From Ignelater luminosus (lineage: Eukaryota; Arthropoda; Insecta; Coleoptera; Elateridae): a DNA stretch of 64,000 nucleotides. A model generated the notes under the pieces. That model was not told where the DNA came from and ran no database searches. It saw only the letters and a list, made by a program, of their open reading frames with translations. Location of the stretch: NCBI GenBank assembly GCA_011009095.1, contig VTPC01000800.1:1-64000 (forward strand), in the 5' to 3' direction. Shown piece by piece: positions 22,111 through 36,000 of the stretch (its first letter is position 1; each line of letters opens with the position of its first letter). The translations under genes were made by a program, and so were the position numbers.

Positions 22111-22587
22111 TCTCTAGGGGACGACAGAATCATAATTTTACCCACAGAGTTAAATTTAAATCTATGTATGTTTTATATGGTATTATAGAGAACGCATCTT
22201 ATGAAAAGTAACCAAGGAAGAGAAAGCAAGATATATAACAAATTTGGTTTGTTCAAAGGGAATAAATATTGGCGATTAGTGTTTGACAAACAACAAAAGA
22301 ATTTCAGCGTTAACTTAAAACAAACCGGTGATTTTATCCATGTGAATTTAATTTCCTTATCTTAACACCTATAAAACTCCACCACTATAGAGACTTTAAA
22401 CAAAATGGTTCATAACTCACTAGTAAGTTAAAAATCATAACACTTTTTTTTTGAAAATTTCCCAATCATTTTCCACGGGTTTTTTGCAATTTTTACTGCA
22501 ACAGTGAAACCTGGTTCCAAACATGTCGACTACATCGAAAGCGAGATGAACTGCCACCTAAGAGCGGTTAAACATGAGAAAAATAAA

Positions 22588-23262
22588 AAAAATGGCAAAA
22601 TTTCCAATTTTCCACGCCCAGGATAGTTTTTCCAGAAAACTAAAACCGGATTCGTGATCAGCGACCCAAAAAACTATCCAGAACCCATTTTCGAGCTGAA
22701 ATTCCAAAATTTTTCCGAAATTGGGCAAGATTTTCCGATTTTCCATAGCCGTGGTTTTTCCGGGAAACTAATATCGGATTCGTGATCAACGACCAAAAAA
22801 ACCCCCTAGAAGCCATCTTCGAGTTAAAATTAAAAATTTTGACAAACAAGAAAAATTTTTTCAGAAATTAGGCCAAATTTTCCGTTTTCCCAAGACCAGG
22901 TTGGTTTTTCCGGAAAACTAATGTTGGATTTGTGATCGGCGTCCCAAAAAAACTATCTGAAATTCCAAAATTTTTTCCGAAATTTGGCAAAATTTTCCGA
23001 TTTTCCACGGCCGGAGTAGTTTTTCCGGAAAACTAATATCGGATTTGTGGTTAGCGATTAAAAAAAACTTCTAGGAACCATTTTCGAGTTAAGATTCGAA
23101 AGTTTCACGGACAAGAAAAATTTTTCCAGAAATTAGGCCAAATTTTCCGTTTTTCCACGGCCAGGTTTACTTTTCCGGAAAACTAATGCCGAATTCGTAA
23201 TCAGCGACCCAAAAAACTCCCGAGTGAGAAAATCTGGCCCATTTTGGCTCATTTTGTCGATT
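22588..23262. repeat. Satellite-like tandem array, about five units
   Basis: Five units start near 22593, 22731, 22876, 22991 and 23142. Each carries ATTTTCC(G)ATTTTCCACGGCC followed by TTTTTCCGGAAAACTAATAT and CGGATTCGTGATCAGCGACC. Units are about 115-150 bp. Alternate units are more alike: one type has AGAAAAATTTTTCCAGAAAT, the other GAAATTCCAAAATTTTTCCG. The true period is therefore probably a dimer of about 260 bp. The short ORFs inside are meaningless. Confidence 0.85.
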
Positions 23263-23264
23263 TT

Positions 23265-26120
23265 TTGTCAAACTGCATCAAACTGCATCCAAAAAGATGC
23301 ATTTTCGTCTGTAGAAATGCAATAACAAAAAACGTCACAAAACCAAACGGAGCATTTTTTTTTAGACAACTCACAGAATCGATTGCCTCAAACCGCATCA
23401 AAATCCATCTTGGCGATCTTTTTTGTTTTACTTTGGCCTTTTTTCTGCTTTATTTCCTCGGCTATATATAGAATTCTATTTTTCAATATATCACGTTTAT
23501 TTATATATGAATATAACAATTCAGAGATACAAATACACATATGGTGTGGTGCGACATGTCTAGCTTTTTTTTGGGCCACTCTGAATAATATAAAATACTT
23601 TCTAAATAAAATGGGAAAGGTTAAAATCTACAAGTCTAAACATTTTTCCCAGAAAAACTTCGAGTTAGATTTTTATAGAATTTATGTATTACTTCATGGA
23701 CACTGTGTACCATATGCATATGCATATCATATTTCGCTTGCACGCAAGTGGTCCTGGTAGTACTTGTACAGTAGACCAGTTGACAAGTACGAACAAACGT
23801 CGCTTAATCAAATGTATAACACAGCTGGGCTCAGTACTTTAGGGCTTATGGGAGTCTGCGATCTGGTTATGATTATGTTGATGCCATTGGTAAAGCATGG
23901 TCTTAGGTGGGTCTAGTGAGCTTTATATTTTATTGTTATCAATTTAATAAATTTATTTAGAAATTACATTTTGTGAAATTGGATTTGATGATGAGCTCAT
24001 AATGGCGCCATCTACATTTCGTTTTCTATCCGAATTTTTGTGTAAAGCCACAATCTCCTTAAATCGTATTAAGTAGGTAGCATGCAAGCAAAGGGTCATG
24101 GATGTATGCCTTATGGGGACTTTCCTGCAGGAAAACATGCAATAGTTATGCAAAGTCCAATATGGTTTTCTATTTTCCAATGGAAAATTTTCTAACTTAG
24201 CTTGCCCATTAAAGAAATATCGATATTTTATAAATAAAGCAACTGTTTGTTAGAATATTGACCATAGACGTGCGTTCAAACACAAACATTCTGAGTAGAG
24301 TGTATTTCAACAGTGTGACTGTGATGTAAGTAGGTACATCCACATAGTGTCACCCTAGTAATAACATTTATGAACGCAAAAGCGTGTTGGGTGATTTATT
24401 TGTAACCTAACCTTTACTTTCGTATTAATCAGAAATAGCATACAGCAGCATTTATATTAGTTACAGTAGACAATTCTGTGATACTTCTTTTATGGATAGT
24501 AATGAAAGTAGAAATGAGTTGCGAACTGTTGTTGCTGCATTATTTTTGAAACGCAAGATTTAAGCCAATTCAAGTTACATTGAAACTAGTAGTTTAATGT
24601 CATCATCACAGTGATCGCACCAGTCTAGACTGCGGTAATTATGAATGATCTTACTGAAGCTCTTAAGACATTTATGAGCAGGTGACAATATATTATCCGC
24701 CATTTTTGAACACTTATTATTCATCTAGTTGACGCCTGGGTAACACAGTGACTATTTTTAAATGCACTCTAGTAGATTCATAAACCTCCAAAGCTGTAGG
24801 TAACATACATTATACTTCTTGACACAAATTTTGCAAGTTGTAATGTAATGGTGTAAACCTATAAGGTTTGAAATCTTAATGCATGAGCAATGCCTGACTA
24901 CATACAAAAGTATATGGACATCTTATTTTTCGGCTGGTTATCAATCCCATAATCATCACATGCCAGATCCCAGTACAGTCATCATTGGTGATGATACCGT
25001 GTGAAGATTTCAAAATAATTGAGTTAACAGAATCAGCAGAATAAGTATTGATGCATTGATAACATATTGCAGTTTTGATGTTTTAATGATTGAATAGCAT
25101 CTTGACATAATTATGTATTCTGTATAAATGCTAACATTATTGTTTAGTACTTTATTGAATTTATCTTAATAATTACTAATTTTTTCCTCAGTTTTGTAAA
25201 AGGTGTTTCATTCTCCTATTGAGAGTAGGCTGCTTTAGCTCAGAGGCAAGGTTAGCTTGGAGGCTCTTCTTTCACCAAGAATGGAAATTTTAGGAAGGGT
25301 AAAGGTAAGTATGGCATAAGAGGTAATTAAATTAAGGAAGATCTCAATGAGAATGGTCAATACAGAAGGAAACAAGGAAGTAAAAGTTAGTTTGATACAA
25401 TTATATTGCTATTTATGATAATTAATTTAGACTCATTACGAATAGACGAGAATATTCAAATTAAAGGGCCATAAAGTTTTTTGTTATAAGATCACATGTG
25501 TTAATTAAGTAGGTGGTTCAAGGAAGACATTCTAAAGAAAATTGTTTATTAAAATTGGATCCATAAAAAATAGAAAGTTTGTTCAGCAGTTTGTTTGCTA
25601 ATTCTGAACAATCTAATCTAATAACTACATAACTGTTCAGAATAACATTACATTCAGATCAGTAATCATATATTGACACAATGTAGGAGGGGAACTCTGG
25701 GAAATCGTAGAGCCATTTCCCCTTGGATCGAACTAGAATATAAATGTTCACACACTTGCTGGAGATGTTAACTCGACTTTAACCTAACTGGTAAAAATGA
25801 ATTATTCCAACAAACATATGTAAGAGCCTATTGTCTTTATATCTATTTGACTTTAGATAATGAGTTTTGTGTAATGCGATTTGTACTGGTGAAGAAAAAT
25901 TGTTTTTATCAGTTCAATGGCTGATTGTCAAAATCTTCATTTGATACCTATTGAAAATGGTCAGCATTTACAATGTTTATAAATCAATTGCTGCAGCATC
26001 TACATCTTATTTTATCCCCAACAGTGGTAATAAGTTCATAAATGTACATCCCATTCATTTCTATACCTATTTTAAAGACGTATTTTGGCTGTTATGCCAA
26101 ATAGAGTTTTAATAAAAAAC
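23265..26120. other. Intergenic DNA downstream of shot, no gene seen
   Basis: No supported gene. The plus-strand frames at 23244-23760 are low-complexity, hydrophobic chance frames. The rest is AT-rich with no recognised RNA gene. Confidence 0.4.
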
Positions 26121-26144
26121 AATACATTATTAATAAAAGTTTAG

Positions 26145-26150
26145 TTTATT
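26145..26150 (-). terminator. Candidate distal poly(A) signal of shot
   Basis: AATAAA on the minus strand about 730 bases after the shot stop codon, followed by T-rich sequence (TTTTTTATT). Other AATAAA-like hexamers occur nearer the stop, for example around 26850-26856, so the site used is uncertain. Confidence 0.35.
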
Positions 26151-26876
26151 AAATAACAATGTAATTAAATACAAGCATAATAAAAATTTAAAAATACATA
26201 GCAAATAAATATTCTGACTCTTGGCTTTCCTTATAATTTAGCAATTATAAAAGACAAGCCGCTCACTTTTATGGTAATCAATATTTATATATGATTTTGT
26301 ATTTTTTTTTACATTGCAATTTTCATCATTGGCAACAAAAAAAAAAGAGAAAAAGTAACAAAATGTGCTCAATCAATATTAATATCATATATAGTGTCAG
26401 TAGCCATACAAAATAAATGATGAACAAGGTTAGGTATTAGTAAATACTAAAAAAAAATAAGAGAAAATGGTCCCTTTAAAAGCCAATCAATTTACAGAAA
26501 CGTCTGTAAAGAAACGAAACAAAACATTTTTAACATACAAAATTAAATTATTACAGATTCAAAATTTTAATATGGCAACTAAATAGAAAAAAATTACGTA
26601 CATCCTAAAAAAAATACAAAGATTGTGGGGGACAACAAGACAAAAAAAATATAAGATTCCAAATCCAAAGTGAGAACTTTTAGTGCATTAAACCTGCATT
26701 AAATTGCCGTACAGAAAAACTGGCGATTTTTTCCATACGTCAATATAAGGCTTCTTCCTAATAATCAATTTTTATGTAACATATAAAAATATGCACAATA
26801 TATAAATTAAAACTTAGCTAAATTGTCAGTCATTATTAGAATGGAATACAATAATTTTATTGTTAGTTACTAATGT

Positions 26877-27027
26877 CTAAAGTCGGAACGGTTCTTTAGG
26901 TGTTGCAGTTTTCTTAGCTTGACCTTTTGCTGTATCTGATGCTCCTGATGTTTTTCTAAGGAGTTTTGATGTTGCTGTTTGAGCACCAGCTGGGACTGGT
27001 GTATTAGATCCTGAAGGTGTTCGAGTT
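26877..27027 (-). CDS. shot: shot last exon, C-terminus
   Basis: Behind AATTTCTAG, one base completes a codon, then [16 protein letters not shown] leads to a Lys-rich end ([16 protein letters not shown]) and TAG. It is basic and Ser/Thr/Pro-rich like the microtubule-binding tail of the family. All small tail exons before it end in phase 2, so any of them can be skipped into this one. Confidence 0.85.
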
Positions 27028-30000
27028 CTAGAAATTATACAAAAATAATGATCTTGGGCTTAAACAGAACAAACAACTTTTTGATAACTGAATTTGTTCT
27101 TAAAATACAGTAGGAATTTGGACTATTATGTTTGTGTACATAGTTTTCTTTACACTTTAGACCAATTTACATTTTATAATATTATGTATGTATAAATTTG
27201 TTTTATTCTTCCTTTTGAATTAATAAAATATAAATTTAATTATGAAGCAGATGTTTCAAGAAAGTTGTGACAAAAGAAAGAAACCTAAAACCTACATACA
27301 ATTCCCACTTCCAAGGATACTTTTTTCATTTATTTTTTCGTTAATCACAACATGACTGTAGACCCCAAGGCAAGAAACACTATTTTAAGATAAGAAATTC
27401 AGTTACAATAATTATTTTCAAAAACATAAAACCACACCCAAACACAATCACAATTAGAATGGTTAAATTACCTAGATGCTGTCCTTAGTACTGGAGCGTT
27501 ACTAGTTGTTGTAGAAGGTGTCTTGAACGTCCTGGTTAAACACACATTTATACCAATTTAGTAGAGCAGTTAGGTACATGTTAGGAATTACAAAAATATA
27601 CCAATACCATTATCGTTACTTTATAAGTAAATATTTAAAACCACCATCATAAAATATTGTAATTTTGCAATAACTTAAATTACATTTGTTTACATTTAAG
27701 AAAGAATTGTTAATAAATTTGAAAACAACCAAATTAGAAAACTACATTTGTCATAAACATTTTTATCTTAATTAGTTCTAGTACATTTTATTAAATAGAA
27801 TGAAAATACAATAAACATAAGTAAAAACAAATAAATACAAACTATAACACACATTATTTAATTATTAAAAGTAGAAAGAGACATGCGTAGAAAGTGAAGC
27901 AACATTACCTATTATTAGAAGAAGCAACAGGTATCTTCGATTTACTTCCCAAAGATTTTGAACTGGTTAGTAAGAAAAAAAAGACAAATAAAGAAATGTT
28001 ATTTAAGTCACACGCATACATATACACATTCAAAAAGAAAAATTACAAAATTAAAAGAAAAGATTAAAACTACTACAAAACACAGCATACATAGCAAAGG
28101 TTAATTTACCCAGAAGATAAAGAGACAGAACACGAGCTGGATGTTGAAGGTGATTCTAGCTCAGTATCACCTCCACCAGTACCCACATACACAGGAATGC
28201 GAGACCTAACCCCACACCAAAACAAAGTAATATATGTAAGTAATACATAGAAATTAAGAGGCAAATGGAATTATATGGCATGAACTTTAATATTTATGTT
28301 GTACTGAAGAATGAAAAAATGATTTATTTGGTTACTATAAATTACAATTTGACTATTAAACTTTAATAAAAATGAATCGAATTATCAGATTATCTATAAT
28401 TTATTTTTTTAGTAGGAGCAGTTTAAATTATAGTGCTCTAAATCTAATGTTCTTCTATTAGTTTAAAGAGAAGTCAGGATTCAATCGGATCACTAGAAAG
28501 CCACAATTTAAGTTACTGTTTTTCTTACTAAGAAAACTATATTTACAAAATTAGCAACAGCTATCTGTCAATTTATAATTTTCATCAATAGTTTTAATTA
28601 ATAATTTAAAAAGTCAATTACATCGCTTGGTACTAAATTCTTCTTCAGTACAACACAAACCTATAAATAACTCATTTAATATCAAATCGAGCATTAATTT
28701 CAAGCATTTTTTCTTTACGAATAACTCATAAAGAATCTCACACCTATTAGAGCATTATATAGTTATTTAACAAAATTTCCACAAGTTACAAAGATAAGCT
28801 TAATAAGAAAATTTTGTCAAATAACCACGCTAAAGTGAAGGTTTTCTCCCCAAAACAAAATTTAATATCCTGACAATCAATTACCTTGGTGTGGTAGCGG
28901 TTAATAATGTTGGTATACTTGATGCTCTGGGTATGCCGGATGATCTAGTGAGGTTAGAATTTACTATTAGTGCTTTATAAATTGTTATTTATATCAGTAT
29001 GTTAAAATCATTAAGAGTATTGTTATTATATTAACTTTCATACTGATTTTATTAAAGATAGAGAAGATTTTTAATTCTAAACTAATTAATACGTGGTTAA
29101 ACAGGAATAAACATTAATCTTACCTTCCAGCTGGACTAGCAGGTGAAATTAAGCCAGTAGGTGTTCGTGGTCTAGATGAGGATAGTCCATTTGGAGCTAA
29201 TTTTTTAGCTGAGGTAGTCGTGGTGGTATTGCGTCCTGACATTGGTGTACGTCTAGTAGGAATTCGTGATGGTGTTCCATCATCTAGAATTTCAACATTT
29301 TATACATCAGCAATAATATACAGATAAAACAATAAAACAACATACCTGTACTATCAAGAGATAAATTAGAACCGTGTCTCGATGGTGGTTTACTACTGGG
29401 TCGACTTCCTGTCCGTGAGGCAGGTCGAGAACTTGGCCGCGAGCCACCTGGAGTTAAGGTGGATCGATATGAAGGCTTTCTTGGTGATCGAATCGATGGT
29501 CCTTCTGTATCTGAGAGGGATTCCGGAGTACCGGCTGATAAGGATGATTTAGATGCCCTTGTAGGACCTCCAGAACTCATTGGAACAGATCTTACGGAAC
29601 GTTCTCGTACCTAAATAAACAATAATTAATTATATTAATAACTCTTTTAATTTTCTAATTAGTATTGTAAGTGTTAATTATCAAAATGTATTTATCTGAG
29701 TGTAATTTAACTTTCTATACATGCTTTTTATAATAATGATAAATATAAATATTCATACTGCTGTATTAGTGACTAAATAATACCTTGTTTTATCAAAATG
29801 TAACTATAATATGCTGCAATTTGTTTTAAAGTGCCATCAACTTCATTAATGAAAATTGAGCATTTTTGTATTAAAATAATTTTAATTAAAGTGTTTAGAT
29901 CAGTACCAGTGCAATTCATTTATAGCATTTATTTATTCAACTACTTATCAACAATAAGTTCAACAATTTACAAAAGCCATTATATTATCTTACCTTTAAC

Positions 30001-33000
30001 TTATTCTTACCTTAAACACAAGCACAGCTGATATTATATAGACCTTTTGTATGAAATTACGTTTTAGAATTGATTTTGTTTAGTTTTTTTCTTTATATTA
30101 ATTCCAAATTATGAATTAAAGACTTCTGATGTTATTTTGATTTGTGTCACAATTTAATCTCTGTTGTTACACACTTATTATGATAAATAAAATAATTAAC
30201 AATAAAAAGCTCGAGTTAATACTTATCGCAGCTTTATTTAAAGAAAAAAAGAAAAGCTAAACAATAAAATCTGGATTTAAATAAAATAAAAAAGAATGTA
30301 TAAAATAAAATTCAACAGAGATTAAACCTCGCCAATTTTTTATTATTTATACGTTACCATATAGATACCTACCATAGGCACTTGCGAGAGGTATAAAAGT
30401 TTGTGATGATCTGTCACGGGTCCAATTACAGCAACTGCATCAATCAATCAAAATAGTACCATAAAAATACTCCATAAATGATTACAAAATAGTGAGTATT
30501 TATTTGGTACTGCATTCATTCAGAAAATTTTCAAATCACGAATTTAGATTTTTCCAAACATTAAGAAAAATAATAGAAAATTTACAAATTTCTAATATAA
30601 TGAGGATGGATGTGTAGATCTAATTACGCCAATTAAAAATAACAAAAAAACAATTTGCGATAGATAGAAATAATAAAATAAGAATATACACGCATACACA
30701 CTCCTCATCAAGCGGCATGCAATAAATAGAACCACACTACATGTAAAGCCAATAAATATGTAACAAACATTTTACAATATTGTGTTTTATGTATCTTCTT
30801 GTTTGTTCTCTGATTCAGTAAAAATTTAAAATGATATATAAACAAAACATTGTAAAATGAAAATTTTAGTCACACAATAACCAACTTAAAAGTTAAAAAC
30901 AAAACAAAAATCAATCACCACCACCACATTAACCCATCAACAAATATAGTGTTCATAAGAAAATAGAAAAGAGTGTTATTACCCAGTGGCAAGTATTTGG
31001 GTTGGCATGTGTCATGTGCACAGTGGGGCTCGAAGTGGAGCCCACATGCATTGGATATGCGTTGCCAACCTCTCCCTTCGCGCGCAGCTGCTCAAATATA
31101 GGCATCAACTCGGCCAAGTGCTCTTCAGCTAAAGATGATATGCCAACATGATATAGCAAAATTTAGAAAAAATGCACGAAGTATTTAAAAAGTGTTTTTT
31201 GTGTGTAAAATTTACTTCTTTTTTTTTTAATAATATGTATTATAATAATATAAAGATTGTGAAAAGAATGAAAAATATAGCTATAATAAGCTTTCTAAGT
31301 GTAAAATGAATTAACAATTAATGACACGATCATGCATTAAAAAAATTAATGATGATACAAATTTTGATTAAAATCGATTTTTCGAAACATTTAAAATCAC
31401 TAGGACAATTTGCTCATAAAACTTCTAAAGATCAATAATATGATAGCTATTAGCCAGTTCTTCAAGGTTTTTGTTTTTAGATAGTATGAGTAAATTGTCA
31501 TTTGATTAAATCAACTGTACAGATAAATCTGTTAATTAAAATGAATAAATATGACAGTAAGACTTTTCATAATGATAAAATGTAAAAGGAAGTAAAGAAT
31601 AAGAATTCTCTAACACAGACATCAATCAAATAATACAATCACTGCTCTCCTGAGGTTTATTCCTCAAAAAAAGTAACGTATACCTACCATTTTTTTTTAG
31701 TTTTACTATACTATACCTTTTAATATCAGCATAAGAAATAAATAAAAGTAACAAAGGTACCATCGTGAACTTACATTAAAAATAAACATAAATAAAATGA
31801 ATGCATGCGTAACTTACGTGATCCCGTGCACTTACAAAAGCTGACTTGGTTGTATACAGAATGTTTTGCAAACTAGTATTTTTTCAAATAAAAAGATTTG
31901 AATAGATTTAGAAAACAGTCTGTATATGAAAGTTGTGCAGTATATATAGAACTAATGAACAAAAACATATAGTTTTCCCGCTGAAAATCGCTTTTAAAAA
32001 ACTATTTTAATAAAACAAATAAATCATCAATTTTATTTTATGATTTATACATTAACTCAATTGTCTATAACCTTGGTGAGGTAATAATTTTCTAATTTTA
32101 ATTATTAATAAGGTGTTCTAAACTGTTGTGAAAAGTGGTGTAAAGAATCACAGTCCTGGACTTGAGTTTCAGTCTTATTATTCCTCATTAACAATTTTGT
32201 TTATTTGCAAACTATGACTCGAAGGTAATGAATTTGACATTCAACTATGAAACACGTTTTTGCTTCTTATAAGAAATTATTCATCAAGTCATTATCTGTA
32301 CCTACTATAAAAAATTGATAAGATAAGAACCCAGATTAAAATTTGCAGCTGGAATAGTTCTCTACTACATATTTTCACTACCTAAATATATCATTCTACC
32401 AGCAATCAAATAACTGCATCCCAAACACTATTACTATATTGTAAACTGTGGCCAATTCGAAAACTGACAATTTTAATACTTCTTATTTTCTAGTTTCTTA
32501 TAGCTAAACAACTATTCTATGCTCCAACAAGGTTTTAAATTAGATAATAACACTATTGTAGAATCAGAAAGATCTTTCATAAGAATTTATATTAAGTCTA
32601 CTCTCATTTGTTATTTATGTTTACATACATGTTGGGATATACATAGACAAAATGTGATTTTGGATAAAATATTGCCTTGAAGGCATACTGATATAAGCCA
32701 AAACATTAAAATGCAATACTATACAAGTGTGTCTGAAATAACAACTGGTAATTGTTCAAATCAATTCTTAACCCTATATGGTGAGAGTTTGCAAACTTAT
32801 TGCACAAGAAGCATGTTATATGCTACCTTTTTGTAATACAAACCCGTACACTTAAGAATATGTCTCACACAAACTACAATCCATTAGAATAATTATCATT
32901 ATTAGTATCATCCCAACAAAAAAAATTATTAATGCAATACTCGATTTACTGTAATATATTAGTTGCTTTCATCCATTATCTGCCTGACTGATTGAACGAT

Positions 33001-36000
33001 TCCGGGATACTTAGTGGCCGAGATTTTACCTAAGTAGGTTTCCTGAATGGAGAGGTTAAAAAAGAGCTGTGGAGGATTTTACTTGTAATTGTAAATTGAT
33101 TTTATCAGCACTGTCAAAGATAGTTGAGTAGACCTAAGTAAATACCCCATACTTAAGGTACTTTGAATACTTTTAAGTACTCACTTGTTTACTTAAGTAC
33201 CAATTTTGAGTAGAGTAAAACACTCAAGCACTTACCCAGGTCTGGTGGTGGGGATAGTTTTCTAACCTCAAATTTAATTCAGCCTCTAATAAAAAAAGAG
33301 AAGTGCAATGTGTGCACAATATTGCAACAGCTGCAGCAATAGAGTCACTCTTTGTAGAAAAACCTATGGAGTATTGGCAAAATTTCCACTGAATTAAGTG
33401 GCCGAGCGTCCTTGAGTATGCCATATGTTTACAATCATAAGTGAATTTTATTTTCATAATTCTGTTTGTTTTAAGTATGAGTGGAAATTGGAATTGATTG
33501 ATCACATTATGAATCATGACGCTTGATTAATATACAATGGCATGAATAAAAGCAACCACTCCCATTACTAAAAAACAAAACTACTACAATGGTAATTTTA
33601 ACACTGTTGCCAAGGTGGACACTAATTATTATTCTTTTGTTATTTGTTTATAGATTACAATATTTTTAAGGTTATGAAATGCATTATATTTAGGCGTCTT
33701 CTACAGATAAGTAAGAAATATAAAAAATATAAATTATATAGAAGTGAACGACTCTTTACATTCTTTCCAGAGAAGTTAGAAGTTAGAAGTTATAAATTTT
33801 TCAATTTGTAGATAAATTATGCTTTTTAGTATAAATTGGATCTAAAGAATCCTAGATTTATTCTGTTTAAGATGAAACTTTCAGTACATGAATTAACAAA
33901 TTTTGTGTTTTCTATGGGTTAGTTGTAAAAATGAAATTTAAATTTCAATTGAGGTTCAATTGCATAGAAACAATTACAACAATTATTGTTTCCATGCAGT
34001 TGAACTATTTTCATTTGCAAACTGCAATTCAACCAAGTTGGTGCAACCAGCCCTACCAGCCCTACATGCAGAAGTCGTCTATTATCACAAATTATAGTAA
34101 TTTTACATAAATAGAATATAAAAAATAGGAACAGAAAATTTACAATCAATCTGATTTCAAAAGTGAACCGATCTGATTATTTCCTTCATATCATGAACAT
34201 ACAATGTATCTAACCTAGAAATATTTCTGGTATATTTTCCAGTTCTCAAATACTTTCTTTAATATTAAGATACATATAAAATGCTTTGTCTATAGCATTA
34301 TTAACAACTCAATTTGAATCAACCTTGGAATTTAACAAAAACTGATGAAAATTCTGTTGCTATCAGATGATTTTTTTTGCTATCTTGAGCATCATCTTTA
34401 AGCTATTCTTGAAAATATATTTTTATAATTAACACTACAGAATAATCTCAAAAAAGATTATTTTAACCTTATAGACAATTGAGTCAAGTAACAGAAGATA
34501 CAGAATGTAAATTAAAACAGTTTTTTCCTTTCATCTGACTCTTTTTATTTTTCTGTGCTGTGTTCACATTAATGATGTGCATAATTAATACCTTAGTGAT
34601 GGGGCCAGCAGTAGGAGTGCGCAGTGAATTAGCAGAAGAGCCCGAGCCGGGTGTAGAGGCTGATGTTTTAGGCTTGAAGGCAGTCATTGATTGAGACACT
34701 CCATCTGCCAGGATGAACTGTTCGCGCAGCTCTATGTTCGTGCGACCCTTGGCTGCGTGCGTATGGTAGAGGTACAAGGAGCGAAAAGTAAGGTGCCAAA
34801 TACAAATAAAATAGGAAAGAAAAAAAAGAAACAAATTACAATCAACATAAAAAAAGAGGGAACAAACATTTAAGAAATTAAAAAAATAATAATTTTTTTT
34901 TTGGAATGTGGACAAAGGTAATAATACAAAAATATAAAATTAAAAGAAATTTTCAAAACAATAGAACAATATGCAACAAGTAAAGCAAATCTTTAACAAA
35001 ATCTTTCTAATAAGTGTTTCATTGATAATAACAGATTTAAAATATTTTGTTAAAGATACTTGTGCATATATACAGTGATGTGATATGAAATATGCCATAT
35101 TTTGTGAGACAGTTTTAAATATTCTTACAAAATATTGCATAAACAAATGAATAAGCACATAAAAACACCACTGATGTGCAATATAAAATACAAAATAAAA
35201 CAACACAATTAAAACTAAATTAACTTAAAATGTGTAGCGTTGTGTATAGTGTAAACACCCATGCATAATTAAAACATAAAAATAAGGGAACACCCCAAAA
35301 CCATCAGTTACATTCTATGGTTATTCTATTTCAAAAATGTTCTTTATTCTTATACAATATGTGGATATTATTTAATTGCATACAAGGAGTATAATCAAAA
35401 AACACAAAAGACTTAACTTGGAACGTGGATGATAATTTAAAACACAAAAAAGAAATTCAACAAAGTAAAAATCTGTAGGATTTATTTTTTTATGTTCAGG
35501 CAAATTTTATCAGCAAAGCACAATCTATAGCTTTAATGTAAGGTTTGCTAGATTCTCAATAATTTTTGGCATGGTGGTTATCATTGATTATATAGACTGA
35601 CATTGTTATTCTTTGTCAAATAGCAACATCAGAAGCTTTTGCTTCTCATAACCAAAACTGAATGACTCAAACAAATGCAAATTTCCATTTGATTGATTTA
35701 TGAACTTTTATGCTTTCTAATAGTTACTAGGATGCTTTATTACAAAGATATCTTCATAAACTTGTTCTTTGAGATGCACACTAACATCATGCCAAAAACC
35801 AATAGTCTGCTATATAGCGATTGGGAATTTGCATATTGGAAATAATTTAAAATATTTTACTATAGTAGATTAAGTTTACTTCCTTCTTTAAACAAGTTAA
35901 TAAAAGAACTTTGTCATGTAGAATACGTCCTTACAAATTTCCACATTTAACAAATAATATTTTTCTTTCCCTTCCCTTTTTTATTAAGAAAAAAAAAATA

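Noticed and set aside
25230..25300. GCTTTAGCTCAGAGGCAAGG, resembling a tRNA D-arm region
   Set aside because: No matching acceptor stem, anticodon stem or T-loop follows.
33224..33517. 97-codon minus-strand ORF in a shot intron
   Set aside because: No acceptor/donor pair in a compatible phase and no recognisable protein.
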